From Nocardia vermiculata NBRC 100427 (GTDB taxonomy: Bacteria > Actinomycetota > Actinomycetes > Mycobacteriales > Mycobacteriaceae), in NCBI RefSeq assembly GCF_001613265.1, contig NZ_BDCA01000010.1:114231-178230 (forward strand): 64,000 nt of DNA, written 5' to 3'. The position numbers were made by a program, and so were the translations under genes. The first letter of the stretch is position 1; the number at the start of each line of letters is the position of its first letter. The notes below the pieces were generated by a model, which saw only the letters and a program-made list of their open reading frames with translations, did not search any database and was not told the origin of the DNA. Positions 11,268 to 20,565 of the stretch are shown in pieces.

Positions 11268-11894
11268 GTGTCCTCTCGATTGAGCGTCGAAGAACGCCGT
11301 GCCCACCTTATCGAGGCGGCCATCGGTCTCGCCGAAAAGAAGGGTGTAGCCGGTGTGACCACGCGCGATGTCGCGCAGGCGGCCGGGGTTTCACTCGGAG
11401 TGGTTCATTACTGTTTCGAAAACAAAGATGCGTTGATGACCGAACTGGTCAAAGCGTTGTCGATGGAATTGCGCGATTCCGTGGAGACCAATGAAACGGT
11501 CTGGCAGGAAGTCGGAAGTGGAAAAGATTCCCTTCAAAATTTGGTGCGCGCGAGCCTGGAACTGTTGTGGCTGAACATCGAATCCTCGGCGCAACGGCAA
11601 CTACTCACCTACGAAACCACCACCTACGCGTTGCGTGAAAGTGAGCAGACCCCGGCCAAGCTCGCGATCGCGCGCGAACAGTACCTGTTCAACGACTCCA
11701 CCGTCGCCGATGTCCTCGAGCATGCGCGCGTAGCGACCGGAACCGAATGGCGCGTTCCGGTAGAGACTTTGAGCCGGTTCACGCTCAACGTGATCGACGG
11801 TGTGGTGCTGCGCTGGCTCGTCGACGACGACAGCGCCGCGGCCCGCGCACAGCTCGACGTGCTGTCGGAGATGGTCACCTCGTACGCGGACTAG
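11268..11894 (+). CDS. TetR family transcriptional regulator
   Basis: A 208-residue regulator. The N-terminal HTH (residues 10-55) reads RRAHLIEAAIGLAEKKG, then VTTRDVAQAAGVSLGVVHYCF and ENKDALMTELVKAL. The C-terminal ligand domain has no recognised ligand signature. The start is GTG at 11268. The gene is less GC-rich than its neighbours at the 5' end. It ends tail to tail with the 975-residue ATPase gene, overlapping it by 4 bp, so it is unlikely to be in an operon with it. The target is unknown. Confidence 0.88.
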   Translation: MSSRLSVEERRAHLIEAAIGLAEKKGVAGVTTRDVAQAAGVSLGVVHYCFENKDALMTELVKALSMELRDSVETNETVWQEVGSGKDSLQNLVRASLELLWLNIESSAQRQLLTYETTTYALRESEQTPAKLAIAREQYLFNDSTVADVLEHARVATGTEWRVPVETLSRFTLNVIDGVVLRWLVDDDSAAARAQLDVLSEMVTSYAD

Positions 11895-14818
11895 GCCACC
11901 GCGCCCGGCTGCCGCTGGACATGGGTGGTCTCTCCCTCTCGCCACCACGGCACCGTCACGGTCGCCGCGAAGGCACCGTCGAGCCGCACCTCCAGCCGGT
12001 CGTGTAGCACCAGGTCGCCGGTCGGCGCGGGCAGGCCGAATTGCAGACGCAACAGCACTCCCAGCGGCTCGTCGGCCCAGTCGCTGCGCTGCCCGGTACC
12101 GAGGACCTCGGCCCGGACGGCTTCGGAAACCAGCGCGACATCGAGCAGGGTGGCCAACTCGCCGGCATTGGCGATATCACCGGCGATCAGGCGATCCGGT
12201 GGCACGGCGAGCCCGTACCAGGGCTGGTCGAGCACCAGCGCGTGTTCCGGATCGATAACCGCGCCGGACAGCGCGCGCACTCGCTCGGGCACACCGATAT
12301 CGTCCAGATCGAGCTGCGGCACCGCTTCGGCCAGCCGGCGGTGCGTATCGGAAACAGCTTCCGGTGACGGAGTTTTCGCCGGGTCGGCCAGCGCCTCGAG
12401 CAGTGCGACGGCCAAGTCCACGGTGACCAGGTCCGGATCGGCCAGCACCGTGCCGAGAACGGAGATATCGGTGGCGGAGAAATCCGGGAGTGCCGGTAGC
12501 AGGTCGGCGAAAGCCGTATCCGCCCCGGAGCGGAACACTCCGAGCGGACGACCGTCGACGCGGGCGTGCCGGCGCAACCACCAGGCGGTGTAACCGTCCC
12601 GATCGGCGAGCAGGGCCCGAGTTCCGGGCTCGGACAGCAGCAGCCGCAGCGCCCGCGGCCACGCATCGTCGTCCACCAGATCCAGGTCGCGCACCGCCGC
12701 GAGTTCCGGTGGATCCTCCGAAAGTCCCTGCCACCAGCGATCTTCGTCGTCGAGATCGTGATCGGGTCCGGTGGGATCGGTTTCGGTGACAACCGTGAAA
12801 CCCCAGCCGACACCGATCGCGCGCCACGCCTCGACCGGGAAACGAGGGGCGAGGTCGGCATCGAGGGTGCCGAACGGCGAATCGGCGATCAACACCTCCG
12901 CCAGCGGTGCCTCCGGGAGCAGCAGTTCGTCGGCCGGACGCAATTCACCCGAGTCGTCGGGCAGTTCCAGGCCGCCCAACCAGGGCGGCAGCGTCGTGCC
13001 GGACGGAAGATGGGCGGCGAGGCCGAGGACCGCATCACGGAGTTCCTCGTCGGCCGGACGCATATCCAGCTCGGCGCGCAGGGCCGCATCGGTGAGCAGG
13101 TCCTCCACGCCGGCCGGTTGCGCCCCCAAGCGGGCGAGCAGGTCGTGCGCCGCCTCCGGATGGACCAGCCGCGCCCACGGCACGGCCACCACATCGTCGA
13201 GTTGATCGTCGAGGACCACCGTGCGCGGCCCGGTGACCAGCCGGCCGTCGGACAGCGGCACCGCCAGCGCACCGAGCTCCTCGGCCGCCAACGGATCGGT
13301 GACGAACGGTTCCAGCGCGTCGTAGAGCGCATACCACCATTGCGGCGGACGCTGCACGCTGCCGGTGAGTTCCGCGATGCGCGCCAAACCGATGCGGTGC
13401 ACGTCCAGCGTCGCCAGCAGGTCGGCACTGGCCCGGCCGGACAGCTCCGGAACTACCAGCGGTCCCAGTACCTCGGCGAGCAACTCCGCCAGTTCCGCGG
13501 TGATACCGAGGAATACGCTCGCCCGCACGGGGGCGGCCACGGTGTCGCCCGGCGCGGAGTTCATCGGTGCCGTCGCCGCGGCCGGTGTCGTGGTTCGCTG
13601 CCGGGCCGCAGCGGCCTCGTGCACCGTCGAGCCGGCCGACGCGGCAGCAGCATCGGCCGTGGTGTCTTCCGGCTCGGTTGCGTTCGGCGCCGCGGTGTCC
13701 CAGGGGGCGATGTGCTCGGATGCCGGAGCGGGGACCACCGGCAACCACGGATGTTCACGGAGTTGTGTCAGCAGTGCCTCGCGGAGCACCGCGTCGGCTT
13801 CGCTGCGGGCGAAGCCCGGGGCCGGAATCAGAGTTACCCGGTCCGCGGGTGGGAGGGCGCGGGCGAAATCTGCGTACCCGTCGGCCAATTCGGCGAGTCG
13901 GGCCCCGGGGAGCAGTCGACGACGATCCGGTTGCAGCGCGATATCGGCGATCAGCACGGCCGGGAGGGACAATTCCTCGTCCGTGCGAGTGGGTGCGCGC
14001 AACACGTCCGAGCCGGCGGGGACCGCCCGTCCGTCGTGCAGCGGGAGCAGCCAGCGCGCCCGCTCGGTGGTGTATTCCCACCACCGCGCCTCGGCACCCG
14101 ACAGCGCGGTGACCACGATCTGCCGCAGACCGGAACCGAAATCCTCGGCAGAACGCCAGGTTTCGTCGTCGGCGATCCGGATCGATTGCAGGCCGGGCAG
14201 TTCCAGCAGCAGGTCGACCACCTCGGCACGCATGGCATCCAGCAGCGCTCCGGCGTCTACATCGTCGCGCAACCACACCACGATTTCGCTGTCGAACCCG
14301 GTCTCGGGGGCGGTGTCGACCGCCCATGCCAGCCGCAGCACCGGAACCACCGGGCCCGCTTCGCTGTCCGGAATATCGATTCCTTCGGTGCGCAGCAGTT
14401 CCACCGTCTGGACCCGGGAGAAGCGCACCGAGCCGGTGGTGGAACGGAATTCGATCTCCTCACCCGCGGACAACACCGCGGTGAAACCCACGCCGAACCG
14501 ACCGACCGCAGTCCCGGTCTTCCCGGAGGCCCGCAACGCGGTCAGCGCGTGGATTCCGGCGATATCCAGGGGCGCACCGGTATTGGCGATATGCAGCGCC
14601 CTGCCGCACAACTGCACCCGCATCCGTCCGGGGACCCCGGCCTTGACCGCGGCATCGGCGGCATTCTGTGCCAGTTCCGTGAGGAGTCGATCGCGATAGC
14701 CCGCCCGGACCAGATCGGCCTCGGTCGCGGCGTCCTCTCGGAGCCGGGTCGGCGAACTGCGCCATGCGGTCAGCACACCGTCCCGCAATGCGGCGGTGCC
14801 GAACGGATCCTGTGCCAC
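11891..14818 (-). CDS. Sacsin-type GHKL ATPase-like protein
   Basis: A 975-residue cytosolic protein whose N-terminus has the Hsp90/sacsin-type Bergerat fold: LLTELAQNAADAAVKAG (N-box with the metal-binding Asn, about residue 50), ALHIANTGAPLD (about 75) and VGRFGVGFTAVLS (glycine-rich lid, about 105). The remaining 850 residues are acidic, leucine-rich and without recognisable catalytic motifs; residues about 360-420 form an alanine/threonine-rich low-complexity insert. Such proteins are annotated as molecular chaperone-like in actinobacteria, without proven function. The start is GTG at 14816-14818 with GGGGGAG upstream, 26 bp after the stop of the DUF3027 gene, so the two are probably co-transcribed. 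Confidence 0.8.
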   Translation of the reverse strand: MAQDPFGTAALRDGVLTAWRSSPTRLREDAATEADLVRAGYRDRLLTELAQNAADAAVKAGVPGRMRVQLCGRALHIANTGAPLDIAGIHALTALRASGKTGTAVGRFGVGFTAVLSAGEEIEFRSTTGSVRFSRVQTVELLRTEGIDIPDSEAGPVVPVLRLAWAVDTAPETGFDSEIVVWLRDDVDAGALLDAMRAEVVDLLLELPGLQSIRIADDETWRSAEDFGSGLRQIVVTALSGAEARWWEYTTERARWLLPLHDGRAVPAGSDVLRAPTRTDEELSLPAVLIADIALQPDRRRLLPGARLAELADGYADFARALPPADRVTLIPAPGFARSEADAVLREALLTQLREHPWLPVVPAPASEHIAPWDTAAPNATEPEDTTADAAAASAGSTVHEAAAARQRTTTPAAATAPMNSAPGDTVAAPVRASVFLGITAELAELLAEVLGPLVVPELSGRASADLLATLDVHRIGLARIAELTGSVQRPPQWWYALYDALEPFVTDPLAAEELGALAVPLSDGRLVTGPRTVVLDDQLDDVVAVPWARLVHPEAAHDLLARLGAQPAGVEDLLTDAALRAELDMRPADEELRDAVLGLAAHLPSGTTLPPWLGGLELPDDSGELRPADELLLPEAPLAEVLIADSPFGTLDADLAPRFPVEAWRAIGVGWGFTVVTETDPTGPDHDLDDEDRWWQGLSEDPPELAAVRDLDLVDDDAWPRALRLLLSEPGTRALLADRDGYTAWWLRRHARVDGRPLGVFRSGADTAFADLLPALPDFSATDISVLGTVLADPDLVTVDLAVALLEALADPAKTPSPEAVSDTHRRLAEAVPQLDLDDIGVPERVRALSGAVIDPEHALVLDQPWYGLAVPPDRLIAGDIANAGELATLLDVALVSEAVRAEVLGTGQRSDWADEPLGVLLRLQFGLPAPTGDLVLHDRLEVRLDGAFAATVTVPWWREGETTHVQRQPGAVA

Positions 14819-14844
14819 CCCTACGGCTCCCCCGTCCGCGCCCG

Positions 14845-15960
14845 TCAGTTCTCCCCCGCCGCCTCGGCCTCGGTCGGCCGCTCCGCTGGTGCGTGCCCCG
14901 ACGTACCGGCCGCCGCGGTGTTCTCGCCCTGCGCTGCACCGGTAGTCGGCGCATCCGCTGCGGTGGACGACTCGATATCCGCCTCTGCCACGGGAGCGGT
15001 CGTCGCCGCACCCTCGGTATCCGGTGCCGACTCGGTGCCGGTGGATTCGCCGATCTTCGCTGCGGTGCCGTTCGCCGAGGCGAGCGCCGGGACCTCACCG
15101 ATCGGGGCCGCCTCGCCCGCTGCACTGTCGGCAATCACGGGATCGCCGGCTACCGCGGGCGGTTCATCCGACGCCGAGGCCGGCTCGGTGGATTGCTCGG
15201 TGGGGCGCCTGGATTCGCTCGCCGGGATCAGCTCGACCGCGGCGTCGTCGTAGGGCTCGTACCGGGGGGAGCCGGCGCCGGTGGGGATTTCGGTATCGGA
15301 GTGGGCGCCGCATCCGTATTCGACGTGTACCACCCGGCCGTCGGCGCCCAACGCATTGGCGCACACACCGAATGCCGCGCGCAGCGATCCGGCGAGCGGC
15401 ACGAAGAATCCGCACACCCCACAGGTGCCGGGGGCCGAACGTGCCATATCGGTGCCCGGGCCGAATTCGGAGTACCAACGCTCGGCGGCCTCGACGCGGC
15501 CCTCACGGCTGAGAACCTGGCGGCGACCCAGGCCGATCTCCTCACACACCTCGTCGGTGGCCGGATCTCCGGACTCGACGTATCCCGGCACCAGCCGCTC
15601 GTCGTCGGCACGCGGGGCGAGCAGATCGCCAGGGGCGAGATCACCCGGGCGGACACGCTGCTCCCAGGGCACGAAGTCCGGTGCGATCAGCGCGTCGGGG
15701 CCGGGCAGCAACGCCGACTCGCTGACGGTGGCATACGTCGCCCCCGGTGCGGCCGCGACCACGACCTCCCACTGCCAGCCGTGGTACCCGGGCAAGGTCG
15801 CGGCGAAGCGGTGCGTGGCCGCGTATTCGTCCTCGCCGGTGACACCCAGATATTCACCCACTCCCGTGGGCTGCAACTCCAGGAGCGCACGACGAGCCGG
15901 TTCGGCCGCCTCCGCCAGGATCGGTCGCACGCCGGACTCCGAAACAGACACTGCGCTCAC
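14845..15960 (-). CDS. DUF3027 family protein (Rv0877-like)
   Basis: A 371-residue protein, function unknown. The conserved part (residues 1-235) contains YHGWQWEVVVAAAPG, FVPWEQRVRPGDL, PGTCGVCGFFVPLAG with a CxxC pair, and a later Cys pair (GVCANALG, EYGCGAHSD) that could bind zinc. The C-terminal 130 residues are a low-complexity Ala/Glu/Pro/Thr tail. The start is GTG at 15958-15960. It is divergent from the lipoprotein gene with only 17 bp between starts, so one or both transcripts must start within or near the opposite coding sequence. Confidence 0.85.
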   Translation of the reverse strand: MSAVSVSESGVRPILAEAAEPARRALLELQPTGVGEYLGVTGEDEYAATHRFAATLPGYHGWQWEVVVAAAPGATYATVSESALLPGPDALIAPDFVPWEQRVRPGDLAPGDLLAPRADDERLVPGYVESGDPATDEVCEEIGLGRRQVLSREGRVEAAERWYSEFGPGTDMARSAPGTCGVCGFFVPLAGSLRAAFGVCANALGADGRVVHVEYGCGAHSDTEIPTGAGSPRYEPYDDAAVELIPASESRRPTEQSTEPASASDEPPAVAGDPVIADSAAGEAAPIGEVPALASANGTAAKIGESTGTESAPDTEGAATTAPVAEADIESSTAADAPTTGAAQGENTAAAGTSGHAPAERPTEAEAAGEN

Positions 15961-15977
15961 GTCCTACATTTTGCCGT

Positions 15978-16757
15978 ATGAAACGCCAACGCCGTGCGGC
16001 GGCCGCAGCAGTACTGGTCGCAGCGTCCACAATGCTGTCCGTGACGGGCTGCGACACCGGTTCGGATGCGCCCCGGTATCGGGTCGAGGTGGTGGGCACC
16101 AGACCGCACGATCGGACCGCCTTCACCGAGGGCCTCGAGGTGGACGGACCGGTGCTCTACGAGAGCACCGGGATGGAAGGCGCATCCACCGTCACCGCGA
16201 CCGAACTGGCCACCGGGAAACGACTTGCCCGCGCCGCCCTGCCGGGCGACTACTTCGGCGAGGGCGTCACCCGGGCGGGGTCCACCCTGTGGCAGCTCAG
16301 CTGGAAGAACGAAACCGCATTCGCCCGCGATCCCGAGACCCTGGCCGAACGTCACCGGGTGCACTACGAGGGTGAGGGTTGGGGCCTGTGCACCCGGGGC
16401 AACCGGGTGGTTATGAGCAACGGCAGCGACACGCTCACCTTCCGCGACCCGCACACCTTCGAACCGACCGGCACGGTCCGCATCGACGGCCACCGCGCGG
16501 CACGACTCAACGAACTCGACTGCGCTGCCGACGGCACCATCTACGCCAATGCGTGGCCCACCGACCACATCCTGCACATCGATCCCGACAGCGGTGCGGT
16601 GCTGGCCGATATCGATGCGGGCGGGCTGCTACCGCCGACCGAGCAGGCCGATGCCGACGTCCTCAACGGCATCGCCCAACTTCCCGGGACCGATCATTTC
16701 CTGATCACCGGCAAATACTGGCCCACCATGTTCGAAGTCCGTTTCGTCCCGGAGTGA
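15978..16757 (+). CDS. Glutaminyl-peptide cyclotransferase lipoprotein
   Basis: A 259-residue secreted lipoprotein with the signal MKRQRRAAAAAVLVAAS and lipobox LSVTGC (Cys about residue 25). The mature part is a glutamine cyclotransferase beta-propeller: AFTEGLEVDGPVLYESTGM, the block LNELDCAADGTIYANAWPTD and DVLNGIA followed by FLITGKYWPTMFEV are characteristic. The plant/bacterial type enzyme converts N-terminal Gln to pyroglutamate, here at the cell surface. It is followed by the MFS gene on the same strand and may be co-transcribed. Confidence 0.88.
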   Translation: MKRQRRAAAAAVLVAASTMLSVTGCDTGSDAPRYRVEVVGTRPHDRTAFTEGLEVDGPVLYESTGMEGASTVTATELATGKRLARAALPGDYFGEGVTRAGSTLWQLSWKNETAFARDPETLAERHRVHYEGEGWGLCTRGNRVVMSNGSDTLTFRDPHTFEPTGTVRIDGHRAARLNELDCAADGTIYANAWPTDHILHIDPDSGAVLADIDAGGLLPPTEQADADVLNGIAQLPGTDHFLITGKYWPTMFEVRFVPE

Positions 16758-16833
16758 GCGGAGTGCGATGACACGGCAGGGATCACAGCACGGCCGCCGC
16801 CCACGCGCCGGCGGCGTGCGGGAGAATCGACAC

Positions 16834-18684
16834 GTGACTGCCTCCCGCGACCCCTCCGGCACCGAGCCCGGTCCGTGGGACGGCGAGGAGTATCCAGCTA
16901 CCCGCCGGCACCCTGGCTACGACCGGTACCCACCCCCGAACACTCCGTCGTCGCACCCACCGTCACCGCCCCCGCCACCACCGCTGCCACCGCTCCCCCC
17001 ACGCGGAGGTGACAGACCGGCGGCGCGCGGTGACGAGGCGGACGTCCCGGAATTCGTGACCCGCCGCATGGCGTCGGGTGAACCGCCGCGCACCCTCCCA
17101 CTGCGGGAGCCCCGCGCCGACGAATACGAGGCCCCCGAGGCCGGGTACGACAATTCCGGTGACGAGCCGGACGCACCGGGAGCCGGGGCATCCGCATCAG
17201 GAGCCGGGGCAGGCCACGCCTCCGAACGTCCGCGCCCCAAGGACGAGAAGATCGCCGGGCGCAAGCGGGTTCCGCGCAAGATGACCGTGACCCGGGTCAT
17301 GGCCATGCGCAGCATCGAGCTCACCGAGAAGGGGTTCCACACCTTCCAGCGCGCGGCCCGCGCCGACGGGGCGGGCGAATCCGGGCTCACCGCACTCGTT
17401 TACGCGACGATGGCCAATTTCGCCCTCGATGCCGCGATCGCGGTATCGCTGGCCAACACGCTGTTCTTCGCCAGCGCCACCGCCGAATCCAAGACCAAGG
17501 TGGCGCTGTATCTCCTGATCACGATCGCACCGTTCGCGGTGATCGCGCCCCTGATCGGCCCACTGCTGGACCGGTTGCAGCGCGGCCGAAGACTCGCGCT
17601 GGCGGCGTCGTTCGCGATCCGGGTGGTCTTCGCGATCCTGCTGATCTTCAATTTCGACAGCTGGGCCCTGTATCCGCTCGCGCTGTGCATGATGATCTCC
17701 AGTAAATCGTTCGCGGTGCTCAAGAGCGCGGTCACGCCCAGAGTGCTGCCACCGGGTATCGATCTGGTCCGCACCAATTCCCGGCTCACCGTGTTCGGCT
17801 TGGTCGGCGGGACGCTCGGTGCGGGCGCCCTGGCCGGTATGGTCGCCGCGGTCGCGGGGTCGGTCGGTGCACTGGTCTTCGCGGCCCTGCTCGCCGCGGC
17901 GGGTGCCTATCTGAGCCTGCGTATTCCGTCGTGGGTCGAGGTCACCGAGGGTGAGGTACCCGCCACCCTCGGCTATCACGGCCGCAGCGGCTCGACCGAT
18001 GTCCTCGATCGCGGCGCAAAGTCACCGGTGAAACCGAACCGCCGCCGGCAGCCACTGGGTCGTTCGGTGGTGACCGGACTGTGGGGCAACAGCACCATCC
18101 GCGTGCTGACCGGATTCCTCACCTTCTATGTGGCCTTCGTCGCCAAGTCGACCGAGCATCGTCCGGTGCAGCAGGCCGCGATGCTCGGCGTGGTCGGAGC
18201 GGCGGCAGCGATCGGCAACTTCGCCGGAAATGCCACCGGCGCGCGGCTGAAGCTGGGCCGGCCCTCGCTGATCGTGGTGGAGTGCGCCGCCGCGTGTGCG
18301 GTGGCGGCACTGCTGGCCACACTGCTGGACAACCTGATCGGTGCGGCGGTCGCGGCCCTGGTCGCCTCCTGTGCCAGCGCGCTGGCCAAGGTCTCGCTGG
18401 ATGCCTCGATCCAGGACGATCTGCCGCCGGAGTCGATCGCCTCCGGATTCGGCCGCTCGGAGACGGTGCTCCAGTTGTCCTGGGTGATCGGAGGTGCTGG
18501 CGGCGTGCTGCTGCCCACCACCTATTGGGAGGGTTTCGCGGTGGTCACGGCGGTATTGGCTGCCGGGTTGGCGCAGACCTTCGTCAGCTACCGTGGGCAT
18601 TCGCTGCTCCCCGGATTCGGCGGAAACCGGCCCCAGCACGCGAAACAGGAAGTCCCCCTAGCGACAGGAAATCAGCCACAGTGA
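16834..18684 (+). CDS. MFS-type membrane protein with long disordered N-terminus (Rv0876c-like)
   Basis: A 616-residue integral membrane protein. Residues 1-150 are hydrophilic and disordered, with a proline run (about residues 35-60) and a Gly/Ala-rich stretch; a basic segment GRKRVPRKMTVTRVMAM precedes about 12 hydrophobic segments from residue 200 on. Blocks such as PLIGPLLDRLQRGRR, KSFAVLKSAVTPRVLPPG and LAKVSLDASIQDDLPP match the mycobacterial Rv0876c family, whose substrate is unknown. The GTG at 16834 (GGGAG 9 nt upstream) is preferred; an ATG at 16768 would add 22 residues of non-coding-like composition. The stop overlaps the next start by 4 bp (GTGA), indicating coupling. Confidence 0.8.
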   Translation: MTASRDPSGTEPGPWDGEEYPATRRHPGYDRYPPPNTPSSHPPSPPPPPPLPPLPPRGGDRPAARGDEADVPEFVTRRMASGEPPRTLPLREPRADEYEAPEAGYDNSGDEPDAPGAGASASGAGAGHASERPRPKDEKIAGRKRVPRKMTVTRVMAMRSIELTEKGFHTFQRAARADGAGESGLTALVYATMANFALDAAIAVSLANTLFFASATAESKTKVALYLLITIAPFAVIAPLIGPLLDRLQRGRRLALAASFAIRVVFAILLIFNFDSWALYPLALCMMISSKSFAVLKSAVTPRVLPPGIDLVRTNSRLTVFGLVGGTLGAGALAGMVAAVAGSVGALVFAALLAAAGAYLSLRIPSWVEVTEGEVPATLGYHGRSGSTDVLDRGAKSPVKPNRRRQPLGRSVVTGLWGNSTIRVLTGFLTFYVAFVAKSTEHRPVQQAAMLGVVGAAAAIGNFAGNATGARLKLGRPSLIVVECAAACAVAALLATLLDNLIGAAVAALVASCASALAKVSLDASIQDDLPPESIASGFGRSETVLQLSWVIGGAGGVLLPTTYWEGFAVVTAVLAAGLAQTFVSYRGHSLLPGFGGNRPQHAKQEVPLATGNQPQ

Positions 18685-19214
18685 GCAAGCCCAGCACCCG
18701 CACGATTCTCGCGCTGGCCGTCGCGGCGGTTCTGGTGGTCGTCGCGGCCGTCGCCGGCATCGTGGCGGTGGCCGTGCACAACGCACCCGAGAAAGAGCCG
18801 ACGGTGACCGCGTACGCGCACGGCAAGACCGTGGAGGTGCCGCCGTTCCGTTTCTGGTCGATCGAGCAGGGTGGGGCCGACGGAATTTCGATCGTGCAGA
18901 AGCCGGACAGCCGGACCACCGCATCGCTGCCGGCACCTCCCGGATACCCGGTGCAGCTCTCACTGCCCGACTACCTCGTCGGCGCGCCGTGGATGATCAG
19001 GCTGGAGTACGTCGCCCCGGACGGGACGACGCAGCCGCTGCGGATCACCTATCTCGATTACGAGAAGGGCACCCGAGCGGTCACCATTCCCTCACTGCTG
19101 AAACCGGATCTGCGGCTGACGCATCTCGAGATTCAGCTGGTGGTCCTCACCCAGGACCAGTTGGGCAACCAGTCGTTCATGCCCTATCAGGCATGGTCGA
19201 TCGACACCGTGTGA
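18681..19214 (+). CDS. DUF2771 family secreted/membrane-anchored protein (Rv0875c-like)
   Basis: A 177-residue protein with one N-terminal hydrophobic segment (TILALAVAAVLVVVAAVAG, residues 8-30), then an extracytoplasmic domain with PPYR-like core replaced here by VPPFRFWSIEQ and the C-terminal block LGNQSFMPYQAWSIDTV. It has no lipobox Cys, so it is an uncleaved anchor or Sec-exported protein. The function is unknown; it is coupled by a GTGA overlap to the preceding MFS-type gene, the same pair as Rv0876c-Rv0875c in M. tuberculosis, so the two probably act together in the envelope. Confidence 0.82.
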   Translation: MSKPSTRTILALAVAAVLVVVAAVAGIVAVAVHNAPEKEPTVTAYAHGKTVEVPPFRFWSIEQGGADGISIVQKPDSRTTASLPAPPGYPVQLSLPDYLVGAPWMIRLEYVAPDGTTQPLRITYLDYEKGTRAVTIPSLLKPDLRLTHLEIQLVVLTQDQLGNQSFMPYQAWSIDTV

Positions 19215-19232
19215 CCGGTCCGGCTCGCGAGC

Positions 19233-19661
19233 TCAGTGATCGAGTTCGCGGGCCACGCCGCGGACGACCTCCGCGATGCGCTGGGCGGTCTTGCGATCGG
19301 GATACTTGCCCTTGCGCAGATCCGGCTGCACCGTCGCCTCCAGCAGGGTGATCATGTCCTCGATCATTCCGTGCAGATCGTCGGGGGCCTTGCGGGGATG
19401 CGCCGGCGCCTCCTTGCGACCGTGCGCATTGCGACCCTGGGCATTGCGGACCGAAGGAAGCGGGTCGAGCAGTTTCAGACTCAGCGCCTGCGGGCCGCGA
19501 CGGCCGGCCGCCATCCCGAATTCGACACGCTGACCGGGCTTGAGCGCCTCGACGCCCTTGGGCAAGGCGGACGACCGGACGTAGACGTCCTCACCCTCAT
19601 CCTGGGAAAGGAAGCCGAAACCCTTGTCGACGTCGTACCACTTCACCTTGCCGGTCGGCAC
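19233..19661 (-). CDS. cspB: Cold-shock domain protein with C-terminal extension (CspB-like)
   Basis: A 142-residue nucleic-acid-binding protein. Residues 1-67 form a cold-shock domain with [20 protein letters not shown] (RNP1-like) and DVYVRSSAL (RNP2-like). A basic linker ([14 protein letters not shown]) leads to a helical C-terminal domain, ELHG-like here [19 protein letters not shown], ending [11 protein letters not shown], as in mycobacterial Rv0871. The GTG at 19659-19661 is chosen because relatives start at the residue before PTGKVKW; an in-frame GTG at 19668-19670 would add three residues. The gene is convergent with the DUF2771 gene. Confidence 0.88.
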   Translation of the reverse strand: MPTGKVKWYDVDKGFGFLSQDEGEDVYVRSSALPKGVEALKPGQRVEFGMAAGRRGPQALSLKLLDPLPSVRNAQGRNAHGRKEAPAHPRKAPDDLHGMIEDMITLLEATVQPDLRKGKYPDRKTAQRIAEVVRGVARELDH

Positions 19662-19867
19662 TGCGCTCACCCGTTCGTCATCGTTGTCCGGTTCGTCCGC
19701 ATCCGCATGAGCAGCGAAGGCCCCCGGACACGGTCGCAGGCTCCGGCGATTCGCCGAAACCTGTCTCTGTGCGAAAGAACGCGCCCCACACAGCTCTGCA
19801 GGACGCGATGGGATACAAGTCTACCCCGGTGAGGGGCCCGCGAGCACACCCGTTTTACGGTGCATCA

Positions 19868-20101
19868 ATGCCAGATACCTCTTCGCGCGGCACACCCCGG
19901 CGCGCCGGCGATGTGCTGCTGCGCCTAGCCCTCGGACTCTTCGCGATCGGCGTACTGGCGATCATCGCCATATTTCTGACCCCGGTGGTCACCGACGGCG
20001 ACCCCCCACTGTGGCTGTACCTGGTGGCGATGGCCGGGACACCGCTGGGCCTACTGCTCGCGATCGTCTTCGCGCTGTGGTCCGGACGGCGCGTCCGGTA
20101 G
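19868..20101 (+). CDS. Small two-helix membrane protein
   Basis: A 77-residue protein I do not recognise with certainty. After a basic N-terminus (SSRGTPRRAGDVLLRL) it has two hydrophobic segments, ALGLFAIGVLAIIAIFL and LYLVAMAGTPLGLLLAIVF, and a basic end SGRRVR, giving an in-in topology. The ATG at 19868 follows a divergent spacer with the cspB gene. It lies immediately upstream of the long rpfA leader. It may be a conserved Nocardia membrane protein; no function is suggested. Confidence 0.6.
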   Translation: MPDTSSRGTPRRAGDVLLRLALGLFAIGVLAIIAIFLTPVVTDGDPPLWLYLVAMAGTPLGLLLAIVFALWSGRRVR

Positions 20102-20131
20102 GTATTTGACCGACACACCGACGGCTACACA

Positions 20132-20147
20132 TGTGAGCTTCGTCACA
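20132..20147. promoter_or_regulatory. CRP-type cAMP-receptor binding site upstream of rpfA
   Basis: TGTGAGCTTCGTCACA is a perfect TGTGA-N6-TCACA inverted repeat, the consensus of mycobacterial CRP (Rv3676) sites. It lies about 240 bp before the riboswitch and 419 bp before the rpfA start. In M. tuberculosis, CRP is known to control rpfA, which supports the assignment. The distance to the transcription start cannot be fixed from sequence. Confidence 0.65.
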
Positions 20148-20369
20148 TCACAGTGCGATAACGCCACGGTCACGAGCTGCACTCGCATCAGACACGCCGC
20201 ACTCACCTGCACAGACGCCTGAGCAAAAGCTATTGCGCCGCAGACGGTCCCGACGTACACGCCGGTTACCAAATAGTGATTTTTCCGCCGGTTTCTCGTA
20301 CCGTCTATCGCAGCCGGGGCATCCCGGCACCACCGGCCCGCCGCACCGAACCTCGCCCCGCGGGTACGG

Positions 20370-20545
20370 ACCCCGACGGAATCAGGGGCGAGGGCGGGGA
20401 ACCCACGTTCCCACCGAGGATCGAAGATCCTCCGCAGGGAAGCGGGACCGGCCGGAAACGGACGATCCCTTGGGGTGAAGTCCCGGTAACCCGGGACCGG
20501 ACGGCCTCTCAGTCCGAACCCGACAGCTCACCTCGCAGGCGCGGA
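20370..20545 (+). promoter_or_regulatory. ydaO-type cyclic di-AMP riboswitch
   Basis: The conserved sequence elements of the ydaO/yuaA class occur in order: GGGGAACCC (20396-20404), GGGGTGAA (20472-20479), a CCCGGTAACCCGGG hairpin, and a 3' core of CCGAACCCGACAGCT followed by CACCTCGCAGGCG (20514-20541). The core ends 24 nt before the rpfA ATG. Actinobacterial ydaO switches are known OFF switches in front of rpf and other cell-wall hydrolase genes. The outer boundaries are estimates, because the P1 stem could not be folded computationally. Positions 20102-20565 contain no gene. Confidence 0.85.
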
Positions 20546-20565
20546 CGAGAGGAAGACGACCCGAT

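Noticed and set aside
12566..15253. Plus-strand frame of nearly 900 codons opposite the GHKL ATPase
   Set aside because: Low-complexity Gly/Arg/Gln composition; the minus strand encodes ATP-binding motifs and DUF3027 blocks.
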